Position numbers and translations under genes: made by a program. A model generated the notes under the pieces. It searched no databases. It was not told the DNA's origin and worked only from the letters and a program-made list of their open reading frames with translations. This document shows, piece by piece, positions 25,664 through 35,200 of a DNA stretch of 64,000 nt; the first letter of the stretch is position 1; each line of letters opens with the position of its first letter. Source of the DNA: HyVt-337 sp964428895 (GTDB lineage Bacteria; Planctomycetota; Phycisphaerae; SM23-33); the NCBI GenBank assembly GCA_964428895.1, contig CAYRZU010000007.1, positions 1 to 64,000 on the forward strand, written 5' to 3'.

Positions 25664-26428
25664 ATGCGTGTGGCGAGCCTCCAATCCGGCAGCAACGGTA
25701 ACTGCTACTACGTCGAGGGCGGGGGCGTGCGTTTGCTGATCGACGCCGGCATCAGCGGCAAACAGGCCCGCCTGCGACTGGCCGACCTCGGCGCCGACCC
25801 CACCGACGCCCACGCGCTATTGCTGACCCACGACCATCGGGACCACGCCGGCTGTGCCGGCATCTACCACCGCCTGTTCGGCCTCGATATCCACGCCACT
25901 GCCGGCACGATGCGACGGGCCCGGGAGCGCATCGGGCTGGGCCGAACGGCCGACCCGCAGGTGTTCCGCGGCGGCGGCGCGATGCAGTTCGGCGATTTGC
26001 GGGTCGAGGCCATCCGCACCCCGCACGACGGGGCCGAGCCGGTCTCCTTCGTATTCGATGACGGGCGTCGGCGGCTGGGCATCCTGACCGACCTGGGGCA
26101 CGTCTTTGACGCGCTGGCAGAGACCATCGCCTCCCTCGACGCCGTGATCATCGAAAGCAATTACGACGAGCATATGCTGGCCACGGGCCCGTACCCGGTG
26201 TTTCTCAAGCGCCGCATCGCCGGCGACGGCGGGCACATCTCCAACCGCCAGTCGGCCGAGCTGGTCCGCCAGGCCGGCCACAAGCTCAAATGGGCGTGCC
26301 TGGGACACCTTTCCGAAGACAACAACACCCCGGACTTGGCCGTCCGCACCTTTCGCAAGATCGTCAGCCGGCGACTGCCCGTCCGCGTCGCCGGCCGCTA
26401 CAAACCGACCGACCTGATGGAGGTCTAA
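25664..26428 (+). CDS. MBL-fold metallo-hydrolase, WalJ/YycJ-like
   Basis: 254 residues. The N-terminal SLQSGSNGNCYYVE is diagnostic of YycJ/WalJ. The metal motif THDHRDHAG (HxHxDH), His in RTPHDGAEPVSF, and the late Asp/His in LTDLGH and CLGHLSEDNN complete the binuclear site. In Firmicutes WalJ is linked to cell-wall signalling and is a 5'-3' exonuclease; in other bacteria the function is open. It starts 22 bp after the PEBP stop with no strong ribosome binding site, and 3 bp before cstA. Confidence 0.88.
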   Translation: MRVASLQSGSNGNCYYVEGGGVRLLIDAGISGKQARLRLADLGADPTDAHALLLTHDHRDHAGCAGIYHRLFGLDIHATAGTMRRARERIGLGRTADPQVFRGGGAMQFGDLRVEAIRTPHDGAEPVSFVFDDGRRRLGILTDLGHVFDALAETIASLDAVIIESNYDEHMLATGPYPVFLKRRIAGDGGHISNRQSAELVRQAGHKLKWACLGHLSEDNNTPDLAVRTFRKIVSRRLPVRVAGRYKPTDLMEV

Positions 26429-26431
26429 CGC

Positions 26432-28201
26432 ATGAGCGCTCTGTGGATCGTAGTGGTCACGTTTGTCGGCTATATCGTGGTCTATCACACCTACGGGCGG
26501 TTCCTGGCCCGTAAGGTGTTCGGTCTGCGCCGCGACGCACCGGTGCCGTCCATGGCGTTCCAGGACGGCGTGGACTTCGTCCCCACACACAAGAGCGTAC
26601 TGTTTGGCCACCATTACACCTCCATCGCCGGAACGGGGCCCATCGTGGGCCCGGCCATCGGCATCATCTGGGGGTGGGTGCCGGCCCTGATCTGGGTGTT
26701 TGTCGGCTCGATCGTGATGGGTGCGGTCCACGACCTCGGGGCGTTGGTGGTCTCGCTCCGCAACGAAGGCAAGTCCGTTGCGGAGATCGCCGCCCGTTAC
26801 GTCAACCGCCGCGTGCGAATCATCTTCTTCCTGATCGTCTTCCTGGCGCTGCTGATCGTGATCGCCATCTTCGGCGTCGTGGTCGCGGCGGTATTCGACA
26901 TTGCCAAGACGTCCGTCATCCCCATCTGGTGCCAAATCCCCATCGCACTGCTCCTGGGTCTGGCCGTCTACCGCTGGCGGGCCAACCTGGTGCTGGCCAC
27001 GGCCGTGGCGGTAGCGGTGATGTACGGCACGATCTACCTGGGAAGCCGCATCGGCGATGTCGCCATGCCGGACTTGGTGATCGGGAGTTTCTCCCTACCG
27101 AGCATGGGCGTGTGGGTGCTGATCCTGCTGGGCTACGTGTTCGTGGCCTCCACGCTGCCGGTAACGGTGCTGCTGCAGCCGCGAGATTACATCAACGCAT
27201 GGCAACTGTTCATCGCGATGGGCCTGCTGGTCACCGGTGTGGTCGCGGCGACCGTCACCGGGGACGGCCTGCCGGTGGTGGCGCCGGCGTTTCGCGCCGC
27301 CCCGCCGGGGGCGCCGCCGATTTGGCCGTTCCTGTTTGTGACCATCGCCTGCGGGGCGATTTCGGGCTTTCACTGCCTGGTGGCCTCCGGCACGTCGGTC
27401 AAACAACTCAAATGTGAGACGGACGCCCAGTTCGTCGGCTACGGGTCGATGCTACTGGAAGGCGCGCTGGCGGTGTTGGTGATCGTGGCGGTCTCGGCCG
27501 GGCTGGGTCTGGGGTACACCCACGACGGGCAAACCCTAACCGGCGCCGCCGCCTGGAACGCTCACTACGCCGAATGGCTCGGCCACGCGGGCCTGGAAGA
27601 GAAGCTCGAGGCCTTCATGATCGGCTCGGCCAACATGCTGGGTAGCTTCGGCATTCCGACGGGCGTGGCCATGGTGCTGATGGGCGTGTTTGTGGCAAGC
27701 TTCGCCGGCACGACGCTGGACACCTCCACCCGAATTCAGCGGCACGTGATCAGCGAACTGGCCACCAACTTGAAGATTCCGTTCCTGGCCAATCGTTACT
27801 GGGCGACGGCCATCGCGGTCGGCACGGCCGCGGCGCTGGCCTTTGTGACCGGGGCTTCCGGCACCGGCGCCCTGACGCTGTGGCCGATGTTCGGCGCAGT
27901 CAACCAACTGCTGGCAGCGCTGGCGCTATTGGTGGTGACGCTCTACCTGCGACGGCGCGGTGGAGCGTGGTACCTGCTGACACTTCTGCCATGCCTGTTC
28001 ATGCTGGTCATAACTGCCTGGGCCATGATCGTCAACGAAGTAACTTTTGTTGCCGCCGAGGTCACCGCGAAGATGCCGCCCTACAAGAAGTGGACGCTGG
28101 TGGTGGTCAACGCCGCGACGCTGCTACTAGCGGCGGCGATGGCGTTTGAGGCGCTGGTTACGCTGCTCCGTCGTCCGGGATCGGCGGCGGCGACAGACTG
28201 A
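26432..28201 (+). CDS. cstA: CstA-family peptide/pyruvate transporter
   Basis: 589 residues with GGAGG upstream of the ATG. About 16 hydrophobic helices. The N-terminal block carries YGRFLARKVF, FGHHYTSIAGTGPIVGPAIG and DLGALVVSLRNEGKS, all highly conserved in CstA, and the later block FHCLVASGTSVKQL. CstA proteins take up peptides or pyruvate in starvation. Its last 44 bp overlap the end of lemA on the other strand. It is shorter than E. coli CstA (701 aa), like many DUF4161-less homologues. Confidence 0.93.
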   Translation: MSALWIVVVTFVGYIVVYHTYGRFLARKVFGLRRDAPVPSMAFQDGVDFVPTHKSVLFGHHYTSIAGTGPIVGPAIGIIWGWVPALIWVFVGSIVMGAVHDLGALVVSLRNEGKSVAEIAARYVNRRVRIIFFLIVFLALLIVIAIFGVVVAAVFDIAKTSVIPIWCQIPIALLLGLAVYRWRANLVLATAVAVAVMYGTIYLGSRIGDVAMPDLVIGSFSLPSMGVWVLILLGYVFVASTLPVTVLLQPRDYINAWQLFIAMGLLVTGVVAATVTGDGLPVVAPAFRAAPPGAPPIWPFLFVTIACGAISGFHCLVASGTSVKQLKCETDAQFVGYGSMLLEGALAVLVIVAVSAGLGLGYTHDGQTLTGAAAWNAHYAEWLGHAGLEEKLEAFMIGSANMLGSFGIPTGVAMVLMGVFVASFAGTTLDTSTRIQRHVISELATNLKIPFLANRYWATAIAVGTAAALAFVTGASGTGALTLWPMFGAVNQLLAALALLVVTLYLRRRGGAWYLLTLLPCLFMLVITAWAMIVNEVTFVAAEVTAKMPPYKKWTLVVVNAATLLLAAAMAFEALVTLLRRPGSAAATD

Positions 28202-28784
28202 CGGCCGGCGGCTCTCGCACGGCGGCGGATTCGACCTCGAAGAAATCCTCCCGCGTGAAACCGAACATCCCGGCGACCAGGTTCGACGGGACCGTCGCCA
28301 CCTTGGTGTTCATCTCCCGGACGTTGGCGTTGTAGAACCGCCGGGCTGCCTGGATGCGGTCTTCGGTGTTGGCCAACTCCTTCTGCAGATGCAGGAAGTT
28401 GTCGCTGGCTTTGAGCTGGGGGTAGTTTTCCGAGACCGCAAACAGGTGTCGCAACGCACCGACCAGCATGTTCTCATCCCGGGCCTGACTGGCCGGCGAC
28501 CCGGTCGACGCCACCGCCTGTGTTCGGGCGGCGACCACGGCTTCCAGCGTCTCTCGTTCGTGGGTGGCGTAGGCTTTGACGGTGTCGACCAAGTTGGGGA
28601 CCAGGTCGTAACGGCGGCGCAGCTCGGCGTCCACGTCCGACCAGCTCTCGCGACACCGCACCCGCAGGCGCACCAGGCCGTTGTAGGTCCCCACGAACCA
28701 GACCAGCACAATCAGAACCGGAATGAGCAAGACAAGTGCGGCCGAGCCGGGCACATGCTGGGCAAGGCTTTCCCAGGGAAACAT
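28158..28784 (-). CDS. lemA: LemA family protein
   Basis: 208 residues. One N-terminal helix (about residues 13-32, then YNGLVRLR) and the LemA helical bundle with RRYDLVPNLVDTVKAYATHE, LKASDNFLHLQKEL and ARRFYNANVREMNT, the family hallmarks. Ends in a Pro-rich tail that overlaps the cstA 3' end by 44 bp. LemA proteins are membrane-anchored with the bundle outside or inside, depending on species; function unknown. It is 3 bp from the gene at 28788-29456, with which it is likely cotranscribed. Confidence 0.9.
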   Translation of the reverse strand: MFPWESLAQHVPGSAALVLLIPVLIVLVWFVGTYNGLVRLRVRCRESWSDVDAELRRRYDLVPNLVDTVKAYATHERETLEAVVAARTQAVASTGSPASQARDENMLVGALRHLFAVSENYPQLKASDNFLHLQKELANTEDRIQAARRFYNANVREMNTKVATVPSNLVAGMFGFTREDFFEVESAAVREPPAVSLSPPPIPDDGAA

Positions 28785-28787
28785 GGC

Positions 28788-29456
28788 CTAGGCCTCCTGC
28801 GCCTGTTGGGCGACAAGGTAATCTGGAAAGGACTGGAATAGATCGCGCACCAATCGGATGGCGTCATCAAAATCGGCCGGCTGAAGGCAACGATCGTGCC
28901 AGACGATCGCCGTCGTCGTGTGGAACTCGACAGCGTACCGGGGACCCGCCATCAGGAGTTCCATCGCCCGCGGATGCAGCACGTCGTAGGCCCAGCGGCG
29001 GTCATTGGCTTTGACAAAGAACTGACGGCTGAAGTCCTCCGACTCGAAATCGATGTCGTCGAACCCCACCATCGACGCCAGCTTATCAAAGAAGCCCTCC
29101 GGGCGGATGACCAAGCCCTTCAACGGGAAGGGCGAATCCAGAATGACGGCTGAGAAGGTGTAGGTGTGTTGGTCCTTGCCCGAGCCGGTGGTGTAGCGGT
29201 AGTCGAAGGCGATCAGCCTCTCGCCGCCGGCGTTGCCGTCGACAATATTGTAGGCGTGGCGGCTGTGACCGCGTTGAAGGCAACTGAAGGGGTGACACTC
29301 GTCGAAGTCGCCATCCTTGCCCGCCCGCATTCGCCACCCGTTGGCGGCGGCCCACTGGCGGAGGAGTTCGGCCCGACGATGGGCGGCCCGCAGCGCGATC
29401 ACGATAATGACAACGACAACGGCCACCACGAAGATGAAGACAGGGAAACCGGCCAC
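28788..29456 (-). CDS. LemA-associated single-helix membrane protein
   Basis: 222 residues from GTG 29456 (GGAGG 8 nt before). One N-terminal helix (FPVFIFVVAVVVVIIVIAL), a basic linker RAAHRRAELLRQWAAANGW and a mixed soluble domain with FDYRYTTGSGKDQHTYTF. Genes of this shape (RR-LRxWAxxxGW after a helix, then a domain with a YxYxTGxGK-like strand) are often found beside lemA, which supports a shared role. No enzyme motif is visible. Confidence 0.65.
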   Translation of the reverse strand: MAGFPVFIFVVAVVVVIIVIALRAAHRRAELLRQWAAANGWRMRAGKDGDFDECHPFSCLQRGHSRHAYNIVDGNAGGERLIAFDYRYTTGSGKDQHTYTFSAVILDSPFPLKGLVIRPEGFFDKLASMVGFDDIDFESEDFSRQFFVKANDRRWAYDVLHPRAMELLMAGPRYAVEFHTTTAIVWHDRCLQPADFDDAIRLVRDLFQSFPDYLVAQQAQEA

Positions 29457-29479
29457 AGCCCATGCCTCCCCCGGGCCGC

Positions 29480-29896
29480 CTACAACCCTTGCAGCACGCG
29501 GCGGGCGGCGCCGGATTCAGTTTTGCAATCGAACGCCACGTACGCGATGAAGTGCCGGCCTGCCGACGTGGTGCTCATACCGGCGATGTTAACACCCGCG
29601 TCGGCCAGGCTCTGAGTGATCAGCGATCCGACGCCGGGCTTATCCATGCCTTCCACCCGCAGCACACACACGTCCGCGTCCTGGACGAAGCCCGCCCGCT
29701 TGGCCGCCTGGATCTGCTTGCTGCCCTTCAGCGGCGCCACGTAGACCTGCCCGGCGTGCGCGGTGGTGCGACGGCACAGAAGGAAGTCCAGGTTCGCGCC
29801 GGCATCGGTGAGCTGTTCCAACTTCGTCGCCAACGCGCCGGGCTTGTCCTGGAGTTTCGAGGACCAAACGGTTACGGGCGTAATCTCAAGCTTCAT
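29480..29896 (-). CDS. Tandem ACT-domain protein
   Basis: 138 residues from ATG 29896, chosen because the frame upstream is unlike the family. Two ACT-like units: residues 4-70 (VTVWSSKLQDKPGALATKLEQLTDAGANLDF) and 75-135 (VCVLRVEGMDKPGVGSLITQSLADAGVNIAG), each with the Gly-centred ligand turn. Stand-alone ACT proteins bind amino acids and act as sensors. The partner is unknown. A promoter is predicted at 29942-29970. Confidence 0.85.
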   Translation of the reverse strand: MKLEITPVTVWSSKLQDKPGALATKLEQLTDAGANLDFLLCRRTTAHAGQVYVAPLKGSKQIQAAKRAGFVQDADVCVLRVEGMDKPGVGSLITQSLADAGVNIAGMSTTSAGRHFIAYVAFDCKTESGAARRVLQGL

Positions 29897-29941
29897 CGTG
29901 CGTGTCTCCGGTACGGCCAGTTGCGCCGTCGAGGTGACCGG

Positions 29942-29970
29942 GAGTATACCACCGCCCTCCCCTTGCGTCA
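29942..29970 (-). promoter_or_regulatory. Promoter of the ACT-domain gene
   Basis: On the minus strand GTGACG, 17 nt and TATACT, about 45 nt before the ATG at 29896. It abuts the divergent promoter at 29972-30000, so a single protein could affect both. Confidence 0.5.
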
Positions 29971-29971
29971 C

Positions 29972-30000
29972 GCCGACAAACGACGACCATATGGGTACAA
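29972..30000 (+). promoter_or_regulatory. Promoter of the chagasin-like gene
   Basis: CCGACA, 17 nt and TACAAT, about 40 nt before the ATG at 30041. It adjoins the divergent ACT promoter. Confidence 0.5.
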
Positions 30001-30040
30001 TGAACTGGGCCCCGATTCCGCCTGACCAAGGAGACCGACC

Positions 30041-30448
30041 ATGCGAATCGTCCTGCTTGCCGTTGCCGCCAGCCTCGCCTTGTTCGCCGCGTCCTGCGAC
30101 AATCAGCAGTTCGAGCAGGACGGCATCCTCACCCTCACCGCCGCCGACACCGACCAGACCAAGGCCCTCACCGTTGGCGAGGCCGTCCAGATCGAACTGG
30201 CCGGAAACGCCACCACCGGGTATCGCTGGGAAGTCCAGGCGATCGAGGGCACGGCCGTCCGACACGAGGAGACACTCTACGAGCCGGAGCAAACCGACCG
30301 CGTCGGCTCGGGCGGCCTATTCGTGGTGAAGTTCACCGCCGTCGAGGCCGGGGCCGCCACGGTGCAACTGGCCTATCGCCGACCGTGGGAGACCGATGCC
30401 GAGCCGGCCGAGACCTTCACCGCCACCTTCAACGTCAAGGCGGAATAG
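30041..30448 (+). CDS. Chagasin-type (I42) protease inhibitor lipoprotein
   Basis: 135 residues, AAGGAG before the ATG. Signal peptide with lipobox ending at Cys19 (LFAASC). The mature part carries the three chagasin loops: NATTGYRWE (NPTTGY type), GSGGLFVVKF (GxGG type) and YRRPWE (RPW type). I42 proteins inhibit papain-like Cys proteases; the bacterial ones are thought to guard the periplasm or act outside the cell. No papain-like protease is in the window. Confidence 0.9.
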   Translation: MRIVLLAVAASLALFAASCDNQQFEQDGILTLTAADTDQTKALTVGEAVQIELAGNATTGYRWEVQAIEGTAVRHEETLYEPEQTDRVGSGGLFVVKFTAVEAGAATVQLAYRRPWETDAEPAETFTATFNVKAE

Positions 30449-30462
30449 TCACGCTGCCGGGC

Positions 30463-31890
30463 CTAGATGGTGTGAACCACCACGGTGTTGATCGTTCCGC
30501 TCTTGCCCAGCGGGCGGCCGGAAACGACCAGGACTTTCTCGCCCGCCTTGGCCCAGCGGAGGCGGCGGATTTCCTTGCCGGCGATGGCCAGCACTTCCCG
30601 CGTGTGCTCACACGCCGGCGCCAGGCGACCCAGCACACCATAGAGCAGGCACATCTGCTGGGCGACGCGCTGCGACCGCGTCAGACCCAGAATCGGAACG
30701 GGCAGTTGCATCTTCGACAGCGCCACCGCCGTGCCGCCGGAGATTGTCAGCACGGCCACGGCCTTGACCGCGTCGTGGGCCACCAGCGACCGGACAGCCT
30801 CGGCAATCGCCAACAGATTACCAGCGTCGGAGTCGGCGTGGAGCCTCGGCCCGTACTGACGCTGGTCGCAGACCTCGGCCTGGAACGCGTCGGCCTTAGC
30901 GACCACGCGCTCCATCATCTGCACCGCTCGGGCCGGGTACTTGCCGATGGCGGTCTCCCCCGAAAGCATCACCGCATCGGCCCCATCCAATGCAGCGTTG
31001 GCCACGTCGGAGACCTCCGCGCGGGTCGGGCTGGGATGCTCGGTCATGCTCTCCAGCATCTGGGTCGCCACAATGCACACCTTGCCCGCCCGGGAGGCAT
31101 GGTGGACGAGCCGTTTCTGGGCGATGGGCACTTCCGGAAGGCTCATCTCCACCCCCAAATCGCCGCGCGCAACCATAATGCCGTCGGCGGCGTCGAGGAT
31201 GGCGTGGATATTCCGTAGGGCCTGGGGCTTTTCGATCTTGGCGATGATCTTGGCGTCGCTGCCGCCGGCGCGGAGGATCTTCCGAAGCTGCTTGACGTCC
31301 GCGGCGCGGCTGACGAAAGATAGCGCCACGTAGTCAACGTCCTGCTTGGCCAGCCAGCGGGCGTCGGATCGGTCCTTTTCCGTCAGGGCCGACAGCTTCA
31401 GGTTGGTCTTGGGCACATTTACGCCCTTGCCGCTAGCGAGGATGCCGCCGACCACCACCTGACACTGCAGGTTCTTGCCGGCCTCGCGGTCGACCACCTT
31501 CAACTCGATCTTGCCGTCGTCCAGCCGGATGCGATGGCCGATCCGGGCCGCATCGATCAGTTCCGGCAAGGTAGTGCTGATCTTTCGGGCCGTGCCGACA
31601 ATCGCCTTTCGCTGAATCGTCAGCTCCGCGCCTTCAGCCAGCAGAGCGCTGCCGCCGGTGATCTTGCCCACGCGGATTTTCGGCCCGCATAGGTCGGCCA
31701 TCACGCCCAGCGGCTCGCCGACTTCCTTGGAGACGTTTCGGACGCATTTAAGCATTCGTGCATGGTCGTCCCGGTGGCCGTGGGAGAAGTTCAGCCGAAA
31801 GACATCCGCCCCGGCCCGGACCAGCCGCCGCAACATCGGCAGTTCGCCACTGGCCGGACCCAGCGTTGAAACGATCTTCGTCCTGATCAT
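30463..31890 (-). CDS. pyk: Pyruvate kinase
   Basis: 475 residues from ATG 31890 (MIRTKIVSTLGPAS, GGGAG upstream); the frame is open for 149 more codons upstream, but that stretch is antisense to other genes and not family-like. Key motifs are RLNFSHG, DLCGPKIRVG, the catalytic Lys in AKIEKPQAL, and IMVARGDLGVEM. It makes ATP and pyruvate from PEP and ADP in glycolysis. The C-terminal effector domain is intact (VLTISGGTAVALSK). It ends 14 bp from the convergent chagasin gene. Confidence 0.96.
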   Translation of the reverse strand: MIRTKIVSTLGPASGELPMLRRLVRAGADVFRLNFSHGHRDDHARMLKCVRNVSKEVGEPLGVMADLCGPKIRVGKITGGSALLAEGAELTIQRKAIVGTARKISTTLPELIDAARIGHRIRLDDGKIELKVVDREAGKNLQCQVVVGGILASGKGVNVPKTNLKLSALTEKDRSDARWLAKQDVDYVALSFVSRAADVKQLRKILRAGGSDAKIIAKIEKPQALRNIHAILDAADGIMVARGDLGVEMSLPEVPIAQKRLVHHASRAGKVCIVATQMLESMTEHPSPTRAEVSDVANAALDGADAVMLSGETAIGKYPARAVQMMERVVAKADAFQAEVCDQRQYGPRLHADSDAGNLLAIAEAVRSLVAHDAVKAVAVLTISGGTAVALSKMQLPVPILGLTRSQRVAQQMCLLYGVLGRLAPACEHTREVLAIAGKEIRRLRWAKAGEKVLVVSGRPLGKSGTINTVVVHTI

Positions 31891-31934
31891 CAGAGCGTGG
31901 CTCCCTTGACGGCCCGTCCGTCGGTTAGGCTTCG

Positions 31935-31963
31935 AAGATAGCCCCTGACGGGCAAGGGGGCAA
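31935..31963 (-). promoter_or_regulatory. Promoter of pyk
   Basis: On the minus strand TTGCCC, 17 nt and TATCTT, about 45 nt before the pyk ATG. Directly upstream of the divergent promoter at 31974-32002. Confidence 0.5.
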
Positions 31964-31973
31964 GGCTTGCCCG

Positions 31974-32002
31974 TTGCAGCCGGGCGGCGGAGTCCGTATA
32001 CT
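31974..32002 (+). promoter_or_regulatory. Promoter of the 45-residue basic protein
   Basis: TTGCAG, 17 nt and TATACT, with a predicted start near 32009 and the ATG at 32031 after GGAAGGA. Confidence 0.6.
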
Positions 32003-32030
32003 GACGATCTTTGCTGGGAAGGAAAAGACG

Positions 32031-32168
32031 ATGGGACGTAGACGCGACCGTAAAGATCAGCGACTGGAAAACCAGATAGCGACTCGCCGCAAGAACGCGA
32101 AGCGCAAGGAACGTGAACGCGCCCGCAAGGCGGCCAAAGCCGCCGCTGCCGCCGAAGCCGCCGCCTGA
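32031..32168 (+). CDS. Small basic protein with Ala-rich tail, unknown
   Basis: 45 residues. MGRRRDRKDQRLENQ starts a strongly basic segment of about 30 residues, then AAKAAAAAEAAA. It looks helical throughout and could bind nucleic acid or the ribosome. It has a promoter and a good ribosome binding site (GGAAGGA), so it is very probably a real gene. The large lectin gene starts 80 bp later. I do not recognise a family. Confidence 0.7.
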   Translation: MGRRRDRKDQRLENQIATRRKNAKRKERERARKAAKAAAAAEAAA

Positions 32169-32248
32169 GGTCGTTCTGAATCGCCACCAGGCCGTTGCAG
32201 CCCGCTATGGCCTGCGCTTGGTCTCGCGCGCCCATCGATAGCGGTTCT

Positions 32249-35200
32249 ATGAGGGGCTTGAAGACATCCGTCGCCGTTGCGCTGGTGTTGTCGGTCCTGG
32301 CTCTGGCGCCGACGGCGTCCGCGGCCGGCCCGGCCACTGCCGCCGATCTGGCCGACCAGCGCCAGGCGATCTGGTCGGCCGAACTCCTGGCCGCCTACGC
32401 CGCCGCCGAATCCGACCCCCCAGAGCCGTGGGACGCCGACGCCCGAGCTTTCCTGGCCAACATCGCCCGGTGGCTGGCCGCCGATGCCGATCTGCCCCGA
32501 GCTGTCCCCGCCGCCACGCTCGAAGCCGCCGGCCGGACGCTGCTCGCCAACGGCTGTGACAATCCGGCAATCTGGGGCGCCTACGGCCTGGTCCTCGCCA
32601 AGCAAGGCCTGTACGGCGAGGCCGCGGCGATTTTGGCCGAGGCCATTGCCGCGACCGACGACCTCGCCGCCGCCGACCTGCTGCGCGGCCTTCTGGCCGG
32701 GGCCCAGTCCGAAGCAATGAAGCGGCTGGGTGAGCCCGACCTGGCCACCCACTACATCCGGCAGGCCTCCAGCCATTTCGCCCGAGCGCTCGGCCAGACC
32801 TACGCCCGCGACGACCACCAACGCGCCGTGCTGCAGCTGATCCGCCGCCATTGGTTCGACGCCTTGCCGGTCGACGGAAAATGGATATTCCTCCAGCGTT
32901 GTGAGGATCGGAACGATACGCCGGTGTGGACGTTTCGAATGTTAGGCGGGCTCTACCTAGCGGCCAACGCCGACGTCGTCATCGACCAGAGCCTTGCCCC
33001 CGCCGGCGGGGGGGAGGTCGCCGCCCAGCCCGGGTGGCAAGCCATGAGCGTCTTCGCAGCCGCCTTGGACGACCGGGCCGACCGACCCGAGGCCGCCGCC
33101 GAAATCCTCCGCCTGGTGGCCCATCGGCTGGTCCTGAGCTCCGTTGATCCGGGAGCGATCTTCACACGAGGCGCCGCAGCCCAACGGGATTACCGGCCGA
33201 TCTATGCCAATTTCGCCGCCGCCCGTGAGAGCCTATCCCTCTGGCGCGACTACGACAAGACTGCCGATGCCCTGAGCATCTTCGCCGCCTATTGCCTCCG
33301 GTCCGGCTACAATTCCGCGGCTCCCACGCTGACCTACCCGCTCATTCTCCAAGCGGGACAGTTGCGGGGTCGCGGCGCCCGCGCCAGTCTGAACCAACCG
33401 GCCAACCAGGACAGCATGGACCGACTTACAGCCGGCTACGCCGCCGAGGACCTCGACGCCCCCGTGGCGGCCCGGGTGCGGCTGATCGCCGCCGCCGCTG
33501 CCTTCGCCCGGGGGCAGTGGCCCCAAGCTCGCGCCCAGTTGGACGCGATACCCCATCTGACCGACCACTCGGAGATGATCGACCAGATCCTCGGCGTCTT
33601 CAACATGCCGGCCGCGGCTGTGGTGGGCCGTATCTATGCCGAGACCTCCGATCACGCCGACGCCCTGGCCGACGCCCGGCGACAGGTCCGCGCCGAGGAG
33701 TATGACCAGGCTGTGGCTTCGCTTCACGCGATCGCCGCCCAGAACCACGACAACGGCTGGGTGATGGCCTATCTGCGGCATGCCGTTCGCCATGTCCTGA
33801 TTACCCGGGATCTCAAGGCCGGCGGCTGGGTCTCCATCGCCCCCTTCCCCGATCAGCGGTACTGGCGGACCGACCGCGGACGAGCCTGGGTCGATTCGAC
33901 CGGTGATTGGGTCGCCGATCCCAAGGCCGGGCCCACCGCCGCCGTTTGCACCACGCCGTTCGGTCCGCGCGTGGAGTTGCGAGCGGATGTGGACTTGGGT
34001 CCCGATCATGCCGGCGCCACCGCACTTCTGTTCGGATACGAGGGCTGGTTGAGTCGCTGGCACGCCGTGGTGCTCGACGGCAAGACGCAATCCCTCGACG
34101 TTCGCCGATGTTGGCCGGCCCCCAGGCCCAACACACTCACCGCCGGGCTCGAGGCTGTCAGCCGAGTCAACCTTCTTCTCGATCGGGGGGAGATTACCCT
34201 CTACGTCAACGACAAGGCCGTCGTGTCCGGCTGGCGACCGGGCCCCTGGCGGACCGACCTGCTTGCACTCATGGGCTTGGCCGTCGGATCGGCAGGAGCC
34301 GACCAACCACTCGCCCGGGCCCGCAACGTCCAAGTCCGTCGATTGCCCGATGACGCCACCGGTGACAATCGCGACGCCACCAGTGACCCCGTCGCCCCCA
34401 TCGACCCGACCTTTGCCGGCTACGACGACCTGCCGACCACCGACCAGCAGAACCGGACCGTCGTGGCCGGCGCAGCCGACGGCGATGAGGCCAGCGATCA
34501 CTGCCCCGGGCCCGGTTGGCTGGCTGGGTTGCGAATCGCCATCACGTCCGATTCCACCGGCCCGGGGGTTGAAGCCGTTGAACCGGTCTACCAAACGCCC
34601 ATCGGCCTACGCAACGGGCGACGGTTCGGGCAAGGCCGAGCCCCTCTCGTCGACGTGCTCGCCCGAGACGGCTTCGCGCTCGGCGGGCTGGTGGTTCACG
34701 GCCACGACGGCGTGACCGGCCTGCAGGCAATCTTCCTGCGAATCAACGCCGACGGGACATTGGATGCCGGGACCCGCTACCACAGCCAGCTATACGGCCG
34801 CCCGTCCGATGCACCCCAGCAACTGGGCGTTGACGGCCGGGCCGTCATGGGCATCGTCGGCCGCGTCGGCCCAGACCTGCGAGCGATCGGACTGATCACC
34901 ACCGACGCGCCCAACATCGCCGGGCAGACCATCCGCCCGCCGCTGGGCCTCGGGCTAGTGGCGCCGGCCAAGCCGAATCTGGTCCCCATCGGTGACACCG
35001 TGACGGAGCTCAACGGCCTCTACTATCGCCATGTCGACCTGCCCGTCAGCTTGGCCGAGGCCCAGCGACGATGTGAAGCGCTCGGCGGGCGACTGGCCAT
35101 CGCCGACAGTCGCGCCCTCAGCAACTTCCTGTTCGGCCTGGCCGACGGCCAGCCCTGCTGGGTGGGCGTAACCCGAACGGCTGCCGGCGCCTGGCAAGGT

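Noticed and set aside
31891..32337. N-terminal extension of pyruvate kinase
   Set aside because: The 149 codons before ATG 31890 are antisense to the small basic protein and the lectin start and not family-like.
33233..34594. A 453-codon minus-strand frame opposite the lectin gene
   Set aside because: Shadow; Gly-rich and without motifs.
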